This document shows, in pieces, positions 15,876 through 25,241 of a DNA stretch of 32,822 nucleotides; position 1 is the first letter of the stretch; each line of letters starts with the position of its first letter. The notes under the pieces were generated by a model. That model saw only the letters and a program-made list of their open reading frames with translations. It was not told where the DNA came from and searched no databases. This DNA comes from an uncultured Gammaproteobacteria bacterium. GTDB lineage: Bacteria; Pseudomonadota; Gammaproteobacteria; GCA-001735895. The position numbers and the translations under genes were made by a program. The stretch is from contig CALCSG010000552.1 of the NCBI GenBank assembly GCA_937894085.1, positions 1 through 32,822 of the forward strand, in the 5' to 3' direction.

Positions 15876-17354
15876 ATGATAAATACAAAACGCCAGCTGG
15901 CCGCTATCGACCTGGGGTCAAACAGCTTTCATATGGTTGTAGCCCGTCTTGAAAATAATCAACCTCATACCATTGATGCAATTAAGGAAATGGTTCGTCT
16001 GGCAGCAGGTCTGGATGACAGGAACTTTATATCGGAAGAAAAAATTGAAGAAGCATTAGCCTGTCTAAGCCGTTTTGGACAACGAATAAAGGATTTACCT
16101 CCTGAAAATGTTTCAGCGGTAGGCACGATGACATTGCGCAAAGCTCGTAATTCCTATTCCTTCCTCGCCAGAGCCGAGAAAGCATTGGGTTTTGCTATCG
16201 ATATTGTAGCCGGCCAGGAAGAGGCACGTCTGGTGTATCAGGGAGTGGCACATAGCATGGTGCAAACGGAGACAAATAGACTGGTGATCGATATAGGAGG
16301 AGGTAGTACCGAATTTATTATCGGCCAGGCTTACAACCCGATCAAGATGGAAAGTTTGAACATGGGTTGTGTAAACTTTACCAACCAGTGGTTCGAAACG
16401 GGAGAAATTACCGAACAAAGAATTCAGAGAGCAATTTTAAGTGCACGTAGAAAGCTTGAATGGATCAGTGATGAATATCTGGATATGGGGTGGCAGGAAT
16501 GTATCGGATCTTCCGGAACCATCAAAACGATTTCGCGAATTCTGTCGGAAAACTACCAGACTGATGGCGTTATCGATTATGACAACATGCAAAAGTTGAG
16601 TGAACTGTTTGTCACCGCCGGCCATATCAATAATATCGTATTACCCGGATTATCCGAAAAACGTACACCGGTTATCATTGGTGGATTGTGTGTGTTGATG
16701 GGAGCCTTTGAAGAGCTTCAAATCAAAACTATGGTGGCTTCAGATGGAGCTCTTCGTGAGGGCCTGTTGAATGACATGATAGAGAATTCACAGGGTCGTG
16801 ATATTCGGATGGATACAGTCGCTAATCTGGAGATACGTTATCGTCTAGATTCTGCTCAATCTGCACGAATTAGTCATACCGCTTTGCAGATGCTTGATCA
16901 GCTGGAGCTTGGGGAGGAGAAAAATTTGTGCCTGATTCAATGGGCCAGTAAATTACACGAAATAGGCCTGTCAATTTCACATAATAATTACCCTAAACAT
17001 AGCGGTTATATTGTTGAACAATCTGATATGCCGGGTTTTTCCCGCGAATTACAAAATACACTCGGATTAATGTTGCGCTTTCAACGAGGCAAACTGAATA
17101 TGGAAATAATCGAAGCGTCCCCCCGTTTTCATAAAGACATCGTAATGATTATTATTGTATTACGCCTGGCGATCAGCCTACAAAGAAGTCGAGACTGGAA
17201 TACATCGATTAAGATTAAAATTAAGCTCAAAGAAGACCAGTTAAAATTGAAATTTCCAAAGGATTACCTTGATAATCATCCGCTGACCAAAGCCGATTTA
17301 AGCCAGGAGAAGCAGGAAGTTTTAAAAGCGGGTTACAGGTTAAAATTCAAATAA
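15876..17354 (+). CDS. ppx: Exopolyphosphatase (Ppx/GppA family)
   Basis: This 492-residue protein belongs to the Ppx/GppA phosphatases of the actin/ASKHA fold. The first phosphate-binding loop is AIDLGSNSFHMVVARL (about 10-25) and the second is VIDIGGGSTEFIIG (about 143-156). GSSGTIKT near residue 212 completes the nucleotide/phosphate site. The C-terminal region from about residue 320 is helical with an HEIG motif, as in the HD-like domain of full-length PPX. The length is close to E. coli PPX (513), favouring exopolyphosphatase over the shorter enzymes, although GppA-type pppGpp hydrolysis cannot be excluded. Cotranscription with ppk six bases upstream strongly supports the Ppx call. Confidence 0.93.
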   Translation: MINTKRQLAAIDLGSNSFHMVVARLENNQPHTIDAIKEMVRLAAGLDDRNFISEEKIEEALACLSRFGQRIKDLPPENVSAVGTMTLRKARNSYSFLARAEKALGFAIDIVAGQEEARLVYQGVAHSMVQTETNRLVIDIGGGSTEFIIGQAYNPIKMESLNMGCVNFTNQWFETGEITEQRIQRAILSARRKLEWISDEYLDMGWQECIGSSGTIKTISRILSENYQTDGVIDYDNMQKLSELFVTAGHINNIVLPGLSEKRTPVIIGGLCVLMGAFEELQIKTMVASDGALREGLLNDMIENSQGRDIRMDTVANLEIRYRLDSAQSARISHTALQMLDQLELGEEKNLCLIQWASKLHEIGLSISHNNYPKHSGYIVEQSDMPGFSRELQNTLGLMLRFQRGKLNMEIIEASPRFHKDIVMIIIVLRLAISLQRSRDWNTSIKIKIKLKEDQLKLKFPKDYLDNHPLTKADLSQEKQEVLKAGYRLKFK

Positions 17355-17396
17355 AATTAACTGCATCTATTTTATAGCGGCTAACTTTATAAATTA

Positions 17397-18542
17397 TCAT
17401 GGTAGAAGTGATAGACATAATTCAGCCATCTTTTTGGAACCGCCCCCTGGCCCCATATTATCTTTCACCAGCTGCAAACCCTTGAGTACCTGCTCTCTAT
17501 AGTTTTTATTATCAACAAGTTTGAACATTTCCTGACTGATCGCGTCCGGGTTTGCAGCATCCTGCAGTAATTCAAGTACCACCTGTTTACCTGCGATTAT
17601 ATTGATCAGGCTGAAATGCTCTATCGTGAGCATCCGGCTCAGGATCTGATAAGACAGCCATGAAAATTTATAGATGACGCACACAGGCACATCCAGTAAT
17701 CCAATTTCTAAAGTCACTGTTCCAGAACATGAGACGATTGCGTCGCAACTGTTTATGACATCGTAAAGATTATCTCGGGTGATACTGATGTCAATGTTAC
17801 TAGCGGCACATTGATTTTTAATGGCCTTCATATCCAGGTTGTTTGCAACCGGTAGCACGAAACGTAATGTAGGTTCCTGCTTACTCATTAATTCTGCAGT
17901 TTGCAACATGACCGGTAATAATCGGCTGATTTCACTGTTACGGCTTCCAGGGAATAACCCGATAACACGCTTAGCTTCATTGTTTCTCAGGCGTTCTCTG
18001 GTTAGTTCTGCATTTTCACTGATTTTGACTTTATCGACCAACGGATTCCCAACAAAGGTGACAGGGATATTTGCCTGCTGGTAAATTTCTGTTTCAAACT
18101 TAAAAATAATGGCCATGTGGTCGATTGACTGACCTATTTTATGAATACGTTTTGGTCGGGAAGCCCAGACTTTGGGGCTGATATAAAATAGAACTTTGAT
18201 TCCCAATGATTTAGCGTATCTTGCCATCTTGAGATTAAATTCTGGATAATCAATCAAAACCAGTAAATCAGGACGAGTCAATTCGAGTTGTTGTTTCACT
18301 CGTTTCATGGCTCTTTTGATATCGCCCCAGTGTTTCAGAATTTCTACCAGGCCCATGACAGCTATCAATGCCGAATCAAAAAAAAGGTTTACCCCTGCTT
18401 TTTGCATTTCAGTACCACCCATTCCACTGAATTCAATTCCGGGTTGTATCCTGTTTATTTCTAAAACGAAAGCAGCTGCATGAGCATCGCCGGATGTTTC
18501 GCCTGCGAGTAGCATAATATGAGGTTTTTTAGCGAATGACAT
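17397..18542 (-). CDS. lpxB: Lipid-A-disaccharide synthase
   Basis: A roughly 381-residue GT19 glycosyltransferase that joins UDP-diacylglucosamine to lipid X in lipid A synthesis at the inner-membrane cytoplasmic face. Visible family motifs are LLAGETSGD at the N terminus, GMGGTEMQKAG, a YISPKVWASRPKRI segment, FVGNPLVD, LFPGSRNSEI, and SCSGTVTLEIG. I place the start at ATG 18542, giving a length equal to E. coli LpxB (382) and LLAGETSGD within 18 residues. A longer frame from GTG 18587 is open but would nearly abut rnhB. It converges on ppx with 42 bases between stops, with no obvious terminator, and is divergent from rnhB. In many Proteobacteria lpxB lies directly upstream of rnhB on the same strand; here it is inverted. 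Confidence 0.95.
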   Translation of the reverse strand: MSFAKKPHIMLLAGETSGDAHAAAFVLEINRIQPGIEFSGMGGTEMQKAGVNLFFDSALIAVMGLVEILKHWGDIKRAMKRVKQQLELTRPDLLVLIDYPEFNLKMARYAKSLGIKVLFYISPKVWASRPKRIHKIGQSIDHMAIIFKFETEIYQQANIPVTFVGNPLVDKVKISENAELTRERLRNNEAKRVIGLFPGSRNSEISRLLPVMLQTAELMSKQEPTLRFVLPVANNLDMKAIKNQCAASNIDISITRDNLYDVINSCDAIVSCSGTVTLEIGLLDVPVCVIYKFSWLSYQILSRMLTIEHFSLINIIAGKQVVLELLQDAANPDAISQEMFKLVDNKNYREQVLKGLQLVKDNMGPGGGSKKMAELCLSLLP

Positions 18543-18595
18543 GAATTCAGTAAATTTGAAAATAAAACGTTTGGAGTATAGTCTCACAGGCTATT

Positions 18596-19240
18596 TTGAT
18601 CTACTGTTCACTAGTTGCCATAACTTCTAATTTAAATTTGAACAATTCACCTGACGATAAACAGTTAAAAATTAGTGCTATTCTAATTGCTGGAGTAGAT
18701 GAAGCCGGACGTGGACCACTTGCCGGTTCTGTGGTCGCGGCAGCGGTTATCCTTGATCCAGATAATCCTGTACCAGGGTTGACAGATTCCAAGAAGCTAA
18801 GTGAAAAGAAACGAGTGGTACTCGAAGCTGAAATTAAGCTGAAAGCTTTAAGCTGGTCGGTAGCAGAAGCTTCTCAGCAGGAAATAGATGATATTAATAT
18901 TTTACAGGCCAGCATGCTGGCGATGCAAAGAGCTGTAATGTCGTTGCAGGTTATTCCGCAAAAAGTGCTGGTTGATGGCAACCGTGAACCTGATTTACCT
19001 GGTCATGATGTAGAGGCTATTGTCAAAGGAGATTTAACGGAACCCAGTATCAGTGCAGCATCAATACTGGCAAAACAATATCGTGACAGGCAGATGCTGG
19101 AGATGGACAGAGTGTACCCACAGTATCAATTCGCCAGACACAAGGGGTATCCGACAAAATTACACCGCGAATTATTGATCGAACATGGCGCTTCTCCGAT
19201 TCATCGTAGAAGCTTTAAACCGGTGAAAGATGTTTTGTAA
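18596..19240 (+). CDS. rnhB: Ribonuclease HII
   Basis: This enzyme cleaves the RNA strand of RNA-DNA hybrids and misincorporated ribonucleotides. The motifs are complete: [19 protein letters not shown] with Asp35-Glu36, DGNREPD and [14 protein letters not shown] with further acidic residues, and the [24 protein letters not shown] tail region. There is no ATG in frame before the catalytic motif. The longest frame opens with TTG at 18596, preceded by AGG at a spacing of five; TTG at 18638 is an alternative that would trim 14 poorly conserved residues. The family's usual length (about 200) is met by either. It is followed by dnaE as in many Proteobacteria, but a repeat element separates the two. 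Confidence 0.93.
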   Translation: MIYCSLVAITSNLNLNNSPDDKQLKISAILIAGVDEAGRGPLAGSVVAAAVILDPDNPVPGLTDSKKLSEKKRVVLEAEIKLKALSWSVAEASQQEIDDINILQASMLAMQRAVMSLQVIPQKVLVDGNREPDLPGHDVEAIVKGDLTEPSISAASILAKQYRDRQMLEMDRVYPQYQFARHKGYPTKLHRELLIEHGASPIHRRSFKPVKDVL

Positions 19241-19248
19241 CTTTTTTG

Positions 19249-19382
19249 CACCACGAAGCCACGAAGAACACGAAGATGCTTTATAATGATATTCATAAAA
19301 CCCTGTGTATCTGGTTTCACTTTAAATCCTGACTATTATCGATAACTCTATACTCCTTCGTGCTCTTCGTGGCTTCGTGGTG
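19249..19382. repeat. CACGAAG inverted-repeat element, copy 1
   Basis: The left arm 19249-19275 contains three CACGAAG units at 8-9 base spacing. The right arm (about 19355-19382) is the near-exact inverse complement, ending CTTCGTGGTG. About 80 AT-rich bases lie between. The arms could pair into a long stem. It fills the rnhB-dnaE gap and ends 16 bases before the dnaE ATG. Confidence 0.85.
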
Positions 19383-19398
19383 AATTAAAAATATTACT

Positions 19399-22300
19399 AT
19401 GCCGACACAATTCGTTCATTTACATGTCCACTCAGAATTTTCCCTGGTTGATTCTACGGTAAGGCTAAAACCGCTCATTGCAAAGACTGCAGAGCGTGGC
19501 ATGGGTGCAATAGCGCTGACTGATATGTCGAACCTGTTCGCACTGGTGAAAATGTTTAAAATTGCGACAGCTGCCGGTGTCAAACCCATTTTCGGTGCGG
19601 ATGTGTGGATTCGCCATGAAGACCGACCGCAAAACCTGAGTCGCCTGGTTTTGCTGTGCCAGAATGATGTCGGTTATCTGAATTTGAAACGGCTAATATC
19701 AAGGTCATTTCAGGAAGGGCAGGTTGCGGATCGTCCTACTATCCTGATCGACTGGCTGGAAGGCAATTCTGATGGTCTTTTGTGTCTTTCGGCAGGACTG
19801 GAAGGCGATGTTGGTCAGGCCATTAGAGCAGTAGATTTAGAGCTGGCTGAAAAATATCTCGAAGCCTGGAAAGCACTTTTTCCAGATCGATTTTTTATCG
19901 AGTTACAGCGCACCGGCAGGCCATTTGAAGAACAGTATATTCAGCAGGTAGTGGCCTTATCTGCCGACAAAGGTTTGCCTCTGGTCGCCACTAACGATGT
20001 CCGTTTCATCGATGCCAGCGATTTCGATGCGCATGAAATCAGAGTGTGTGTGTGCAGCGGTTTTACCCTGGAAGATAATAGAAGGCCAAAAATATACTCG
20101 GAACAGCAGTATTTGCGTTCAGGCGAAGAGATGATAAATCTCTTTAAGGATATACCACAAGCCATTGAAAATACTGTAAATATTGCAATGTCCTGTAATG
20201 TAACTTTGAAGTTGGGCAAAAACTATCTTCCAGAATTTCCTATTCCGGAGGGTTTTACGAAAGACAGTTATTTTCGTTCGGTATCCGAGCAGGGTCTGGA
20301 AGCTCGTCTAAAATTTTTACAGGAACAGTTACCCGAAGGAGAAGTATTAGATCGTCAACCTTATATTGACCGACTCAATATTGAACTTGGTGTCATCATC
20401 CAGATGGGCTTCCCCGGTTATTTTTTAATCGTTGCGGACTTCATCCAGTGGTCTAAAGATAACGACATTCCGGTCGGTCCTGGTCGTGGTTCCGGTGCCG
20501 GTTCGGTGGTGGCTTATGCACTTAAAATTACCGATCTGGATCCCCTGCAATACGAATTACTATTCGAACGGTTTCTTAATCCTGAACGTGTTTCTATGCC
20601 CGATTTCGATATCGACTTTTGCATGGAAAAACGTGATCGTGTCATCGAATACGTGGCCAGGACTTATGGTCGTAACCAGGTATCGCAAATTATTACTTAC
20701 GGTACCATGGCTGCTAAAGCGGTAATTCGTGATGTCGGGCGAGTACTGGGTCATCCGTATGGTTTTGTGGATCGGATAGCCAAGCTAATTCCATTTGAAA
20801 TTGGCATAACGCTGGATAAAGCGCTGGAACAGGAAGAAGATCTGAAGAATCTTTACCAGCAAGATGAAGATGTCACTGCATTGATGGATATGGCCCGTTC
20901 ACTGGAGGGCTTGACCCGTAACGTAGGTAAACATGCTGGGGGTGTGGTTATTTCTCCTGGTGATTTGAATGATTTTACCCCGATCTATTGTGAACAGGGT
21001 GGGGCGGGTCTGGTTTCTCAATACGATAAGGGGGACGTGGAAGATGTTGGTCTGGTCAAGTTCGACTTTCTCGGTTTACGGACTCTGACTATTATTGACT
21101 GGGCTCTAAAAGCGATTAATCAGCACCAGAATCCACCACTGGAAATAGAACGTATCGCACTGGATGATAAAGCCAGTTTTGACCTGTTACAGGCTTACCA
21201 GACCACCGCTGTATTCCAGCTGGAATCGGCCGGTATGAAGGATCTTATCCGGCGTCTGCAACCGGATACTTTTGAAGATATTATCGCCCTGGTCGCTCTG
21301 TTTCGACCAGGGCCACTGCAATCGGGCATGGTTGATGACTTTATCAACCGTAAACATGGGCGATCAAAAGTTGAGTACCCGCATCCGTCGCTGGAACCCA
21401 TTTTACAACCGACCTATGGTGTCATCCTGTATCAGGAGCAGGTTATGCAAATAGCCCAGGTGCTGGCGAAATACACGCTGGGTGGTGCGGATATGTTACG
21501 TCGTGCCATGGGTAAGAAAAAGCCTGAGGAAATGGCCAAACAGCGTGTCATTTTCACCGAAGGTGCATTGAAAAATAATGTCGAAGAAGAGACGGCGACC
21601 TATATCTTCGACCTGATGGAAAAATTTGCCGGGTATGGTTTTAACAAATCTCACTCGGCGGCTTATGCACTGGTGTCGTATCAAACGGCCTGGCTTAAAG
21701 CGCATTATCCTTCTCAATTTATGGCAGCAGTGTTATCTGCCGATATGGATAACACCGACAAGGTAGTGATTCTGATAGAAGAATGCCGCAGCATGAAGTT
21801 GAAGGCTTTACCGCCTGACGTCAACAGATCTGATTATCATTTTCGAGCAAATGAAAAGGGTGAAGTGATTTACGGTTTAGGTGCTATCAAGGGTGTTGGT
21901 GAAGCAGCTATTGAAAGCATTATTAATGAGCGCAAAAATGGTGAATACCGGTCACTGGATGATTTTTGCGAACGTGTCGATATGTCGAAAGCCAATAAAA
22001 AAGTCATGAACTCTCTGGTTACCTGTGGTGCAATGGATTGCTTTTCACCTAATCGCGCTGCATTACAGTCTCATTTACCCTATGCGCTGCAAGCTGCAGA
22101 TCAGGCTCAGCGAAATCAGGATGCAGGGATGGTTGATCTATTCGCGATGGATGAACCTGCAAATGAAGTGAAGCCGCTACCAGACGTGCCTGCCTGGGAT
22201 GAAAAAACCCGTTTAATGAATGAAAAGGAAAGTCTTGGTCTCTTCCTGACCGGGCATCCCATCGATCTTTACCAGAAAGAATTAAAACAGATAGTCTCGG

Positions 22301-22872
22301 TCAACCTGGGGCAATGGCTACAAAAACTGGATAATACGGGTTCTCCAACCTCGGGTTACCGTAGAAAGGATGAAAATGCGATCGTAGTCGGGCTGGTGAT
22401 AGGGATACGAACTCGTAATGCTCATAATGGTCGGGAAGTATTTGTCACGCTGGATGACCGTACCGGGCGCATCGATGTTCGAGTGTTTCCTGAGATGTTC
22501 CAGGAAATAGAAGAATTAGTGAAAAAAGACGTGATGTGGGTGGTCGAAGGCGGCATTTCTTATGATGATTTTAATAATGGAATCCGTATTCGTGCTCGTA
22601 AAGTTGAGCTGCTGGAAACTTTCCGCATGAATCATGCGAAAGCTTTACATATAGAATGCTCTGCAATAACGGATATACCCATTCAGCAATTTGCACACAA
22701 TCTCAAACCGTATCAGCAGGAAGCTAAAGCGAAAATGATATTTCATGGTGCAAAAGAAGGCTATGATTTTGACTTATGCAGTGCAAACGTGTCGTTGGCA
22801 CTGAATGATGAATGTATTCTGGTGCTTGAAAAACAGTTAGGGAATGATGCTTTTTTTATTGAGTACAATTAA
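19399..22872 (+). CDS. dnaE: DNA polymerase III alpha subunit
   Basis: This 1157-residue protein is the replicative polymerase catalytic subunit and matches E. coli DnaE (1160) throughout. The PHP domain starts with FVHLHVHSEFSLVD. The C-family polymerase active site is PDFDIDFCMEKRDR with Asp402 and Asp404, and the third aspartate is Asp556 in KFDFLGLRTL, equal to E. coli Asp401, Asp403 and Asp555. GPGRGSGAGSVVAY precedes them. The fingers and beta-binding domains, the helix-hairpin-helix region (KGVGEAAIESI), and a C-terminal OB fold (IVVGLVIGIRTRN near 995) follow. Some PHP histidines seem to be replaced, as usual in proteobacterial DnaE. No clear ribosome-binding site precedes the ATG; the upstream sequence is the edge of a CACGAAG repeat element. 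Confidence 0.98.
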   Translation: MPTQFVHLHVHSEFSLVDSTVRLKPLIAKTAERGMGAIALTDMSNLFALVKMFKIATAAGVKPIFGADVWIRHEDRPQNLSRLVLLCQNDVGYLNLKRLISRSFQEGQVADRPTILIDWLEGNSDGLLCLSAGLEGDVGQAIRAVDLELAEKYLEAWKALFPDRFFIELQRTGRPFEEQYIQQVVALSADKGLPLVATNDVRFIDASDFDAHEIRVCVCSGFTLEDNRRPKIYSEQQYLRSGEEMINLFKDIPQAIENTVNIAMSCNVTLKLGKNYLPEFPIPEGFTKDSYFRSVSEQGLEARLKFLQEQLPEGEVLDRQPYIDRLNIELGVIIQMGFPGYFLIVADFIQWSKDNDIPVGPGRGSGAGSVVAYALKITDLDPLQYELLFERFLNPERVSMPDFDIDFCMEKRDRVIEYVARTYGRNQVSQIITYGTMAAKAVIRDVGRVLGHPYGFVDRIAKLIPFEIGITLDKALEQEEDLKNLYQQDEDVTALMDMARSLEGLTRNVGKHAGGVVISPGDLNDFTPIYCEQGGAGLVSQYDKGDVEDVGLVKFDFLGLRTLTIIDWALKAINQHQNPPLEIERIALDDKASFDLLQAYQTTAVFQLESAGMKDLIRRLQPDTFEDIIALVALFRPGPLQSGMVDDFINRKHGRSKVEYPHPSLEPILQPTYGVILYQEQVMQIAQVLAKYTLGGADMLRRAMGKKKPEEMAKQRVIFTEGALKNNVEEETATYIFDLMEKFAGYGFNKSHSAAYALVSYQTAWLKAHYPSQFMAAVLSADMDNTDKVVILIEECRSMKLKALPPDVNRSDYHFRANEKGEVIYGLGAIKGVGEAAIESIINERKNGEYRSLDDFCERVDMSKANKKVMNSLVTCGAMDCFSPNRAALQSHLPYALQAADQAQRNQDAGMVDLFAMDEPANEVKPLPDVPAWDEKTRLMNEKESLGLFLTGHPIDLYQKELKQIVSVNLGQWLQKLDNTGSPTSGYRRKDENAIVVGLVIGIRTRNAHNGREVFVTLDDRTGRIDVRVFPEMFQEIEELVKKDVMWVVEGGISYDDFNNGIRIRARKVELLETFRMNHAKALHIECSAITDIPIQQFAHNLKPYQQEAKAKMIFHGAKEGYDFDLCSANVSLALNDECILVLEKQLGNDAFFIEYN

Positions 22873-22920
22873 ATAGTTTAAAAAGTAGCTATTCCTCGAT
22901 ATTAAAAGAAAAAAGATATT

Positions 22921-22978
22921 CACCACGAAGCCACGAAATACACAAATTTAAATGATTGTGTGGAAATGAGTTTTGGTG
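22921..22978. repeat. CACGAAG repeat element, degenerate copy 2
   Basis: CACCACGAAGCCACGAA at 22921-22937 is identical to the start of copy 1's arm, then decays (ATACACAAATTT). The right side is recognisable only as TTTTGGTG near 22971-22978. It lies between the convergent ends of dnaE and the yciK-like gene, so it may be a decaying or deleted copy. Confidence 0.6.
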
Positions 22979-22998
22979 AAGAGTGTGTTTTTACTTTA

Positions 22999-23742
22999 TC
23001 AGGGTTTAAAACAAAAGCCTGTTTGATCGAGTTCATCACTCATTAAGTAGTTAAATAAGTCACTGTGCTGCTCGGGCCGGGGATGGCTGTCATTTTCACT
23101 GGATGCCGGAAAAGCCCGAATATGTAGGGCGGTTCTGCTCTTTCCTGGATTGATCGTATTTACATATAGTTTGCTGCCTTCGTATTCCGCCGAGAGCGTT
23201 AGCATCATCCCGTTAATGGCACTTTTACTGATCGCATAAGCATCCCAGTAAGCACCAAATTTATCATCTGTCATAAAAACCAGTGAGGCATGATCCGATT
23301 GTTTTAACAGCGGAATACAATGTTTGGTCAACAGGTATGGACCATTCAAATTCACCTGCATCACCTGAAACCACGTTTCGCTGTCGCTATGCTCGAAAGG
23401 AGTGGGAGCACCCAATAAGGCTGCAGTGTGTAAAACCCCATCCAGACGACCAAACTCATTCCCTATATTTTCGGCCATCTCGTAATAATCTTTTTCGGTA
23501 GCGCCCTCCAGGTTTAGCGGGTAAATTGCTGGAGTTGGGTAGCCTGCCTGTTCAATTTCATCGTAAACATTTTCCAGTAAACGAACATTTTTACCGAGTA
23601 AAATGACGGTGGCTCCCGCAGCAGCATATGCCAGTGACATCACTTTCCCGTAACCACCAGTGGCTCCAGTAACGAGGATGATTTTATCTTTCAGGTTGTT
23701 TGCTGCCGGTTTGTAATTATGAGGTTTAGTTGCTGTTTTCAT
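22999..23742 (-). CDS. YciK-like short-chain dehydrogenase/reductase
   Basis: This 247-residue Rossmann protein belongs to the SDR superfamily. The cofactor loop TGATGGYG is at 25-32, a degenerate NNAG-type motif (HTAALLG) is at 105-111, catalytic Asn131 is present, and YAISK gives Tyr169 and Lys173. The segment before it, FMTDDKFGAYWD, has Asp/Thr where SDR enzymes carry the catalytic serine, and is about three residues shorter than E. coli YciK. The enzyme may therefore be catalytically altered. Position next to gph/mupP and ubiG is the conserved location of the YciK-type SDR in Pseudomonas. The physiological substrate of this family is unknown. The gene is the last of the -strand block; 87 bases separate it from gph/mupP. 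Confidence 0.85.
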   Translation of the reverse strand: MKTATKPHNYKPAANNLKDKIILVTGATGGYGKVMSLAYAAAGATVILLGKNVRLLENVYDEIEQAGYPTPAIYPLNLEGATEKDYYEMAENIGNEFGRLDGVLHTAALLGAPTPFEHSDSETWFQVMQVNLNGPYLLTKHCIPLLKQSDHASLVFMTDDKFGAYWDAYAISKSAINGMMLTLSAEYEGSKLYVNTINPGKSRTALHIRAFPASSENDSHPRPEQHSDLFNYLMSDELDQTGFCFKP

Positions 23743-23829
23743 AGTAAAAGTAATTAATTTTCTGGGTCAATGGAAGTGGCACTGTCGTTACGCCAGTAGG
23801 GCGCAAAAGCCTCACATCCAGTAAATGTT

Positions 23830-24489
23830 TTACAGTAGTTTTAAAATTTGTTCTGGATGGTCAATGACTTGATCGGCCATCCAGCTTTTAAGGTTAGCAT
23901 CTTGACTAATATATCCATACTTTGCGATGACCGTCGTCATGTTGGCGGCATTTCCCGCGGTGATATCCCGTGGGTCATCACCGACATATAAAAATTGCTG
24001 AGGATCAATACCGATGATTTTAGCAGCCGTTAAAAGTGGTAAGGGATGAGGTTTTCTCTCGGCAGTCGTATCACCGGATATAGTCACTGCTGAGCGATGA
24101 TCCAGTTTTAATGCTGACATCAATGGGTCAGTTAACCAGCCCGGTTTATTGGTAACCACACCCCACAGGATAGATTGTTGATCAAACGTATGTAATACCG
24201 TTTCAAATCCCTCGAAAAGTGTTGAATGGTCGGCAATGTTATGCAGGTAATAATCAAGAAATCTCAAACGTAGAGATTCTATCTCTTCTTCTGGTCGATG
24301 TTTTTCAAAAGCCAGTTTTGTCATTGCCAGCCCACCCCTGGAAACATGCGGTCGGACAACATCCAGGGTCAACGGGTCAAGGCCTTCTTCCTTCAATATA
24401 TGATTCAGTGAAGCAGTCATATCAGGTGCCGTATCGATTAAGGTTCCATCCAGGTCGAACAGTACAGCACGTACCTCAGTTGGTTTCAT
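23830..24489 (-). CDS. HAD phosphatase, phosphoglycolate phosphatase / MupP type
   Basis: This 219-residue HAD-superfamily hydrolase has motif I FDLDGTLIDT (Asp12 nucleophile, Asp14), motif II VVTNKP near residue 115, a Lys in RKPHPLPLL, and motif IV GDDPRDITAG. The helical cap between motifs I and II is typical of Gph. In Pseudomonas the gene at this position next to ubiG is mupP, a MurNAc-6-phosphate phosphatase in peptidoglycan recycling. Gph (phosphoglycolate phosphatase) is the other candidate, and sequence alone does not separate the two. Its ATG overlaps the TGA of ubiG as ATGA, so the pair is translationally coupled. Confidence 0.88.
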   Translation of the reverse strand: MKPTEVRAVLFDLDGTLIDTAPDMTASLNHILKEEGLDPLTLDVVRPHVSRGGLAMTKLAFEKHRPEEEIESLRLRFLDYYLHNIADHSTLFEGFETVLHTFDQQSILWGVVTNKPGWLTDPLMSALKLDHRSAVTISGDTTAERKPHPLPLLTAAKIIGIDPQQFLYVGDDPRDITAGNAANMTTVIAKYGYISQDANLKSWMADQVIDHPEQILKLL

Positions 24490-25190
24490 ATGAACTGACA
24501 GGTCATCAGGTAGTTAACATCCACATCACGTCCCAGACTGTAATTTTTAGACAGTGGATTGTAACTCATGCCGGTAATATCGATGACTTCCAGTGATGCT
24601 GCCCGCGCGGCCTGAGCCAGTTCGGAGGGTTTAAGAAATTTCTGATATTCATGAGTACCTTTTGGTAACATCTTCATAATGTATTCAGCACCCACAATAG
24701 CCAGCATAAATGATTTTACATTACGGTTTAGAGTTGATAAAACGAGCGTACCCTGAGGTTTTAAAGCTTGCGTGGCTGCGTTTATAATACTGGCCGGGTC
24801 TGGAACGTGCTCCAGCATTTCGAGGCAACAGATAACATCGAACTGACTTTCATTTTCAGCTGCGAACTGTTCTGCTGTTATTAACTGATAATTGACCTTT
24901 AAGCCGGATTCGTGTAAATGCATTTTCGCCACATCCAGTGATAGTTCAGCCATATCAATACCTGTCACGTCTGCACCTTTAGCGGCCATTGCTTCAGCCA
25001 GAATGCCACCGCCACAACCTATGTCCAGCACCTTTTTGCCTGCAAGTCCCCCACATTGTCGATCAATGTAATCGATTCTGAGTGGGTTAATATCGTGTAA
25101 TGTTTTGAATTCGCTGTGGGTGTCCCACCAGCGACTGGCCAGGGCCGAAAATTTTTCAATTTCAGCGGCGTCGACGTTTTCAGTATTCAT
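24486..25190 (-). CDS. ubiG: Ubiquinone biosynthesis O-methyltransferase
   Basis: This 234-residue SAM-dependent methyltransferase performs both O-methylations of the ubiquinone ring. The glycine-rich motif VLDIGCGGGILAEAMA is at residues 54-69, GIDMAELSLDVAK follows with the acidic SAM-binding residue, and CLEMLEHVPDP is the characteristic UbiG post-motif. The N terminus EIEKFSALASRWWDTHSEF is diagnostic of UbiG. Length is normal (E. coli 240). It is coupled by a four-base overlap to the downstream HAD phosphatase. It implies a respiratory organism that makes ubiquinone. A repeat element separates it from mtaD upstream. Confidence 0.96.
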   Translation of the reverse strand: MNTENVDAAEIEKFSALASRWWDTHSEFKTLHDINPLRIDYIDRQCGGLAGKKVLDIGCGGGILAEAMAAKGADVTGIDMAELSLDVAKMHLHESGLKVNYQLITAEQFAAENESQFDVICCLEMLEHVPDPASIINAATQALKPQGTLVLSTLNRNVKSFMLAIVGAEYIMKMLPKGTHEYQKFLKPSELAQAARAASLEVIDITGMSYNPLSKNYSLGRDVDVNYLMTCQFI

Positions 25191-25241
25191 GATTTATGAG
25201 TTACGGTTAATATTTTGATTTCGGTATTATACTTATTTTTT

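Noticed and set aside
19249-19275. CACGAAG repeats as a CRISPR array
   Set aside because: The units are seven bases with 1-2 base gaps and are arranged as inverted arms, with no spacers or cas genes.
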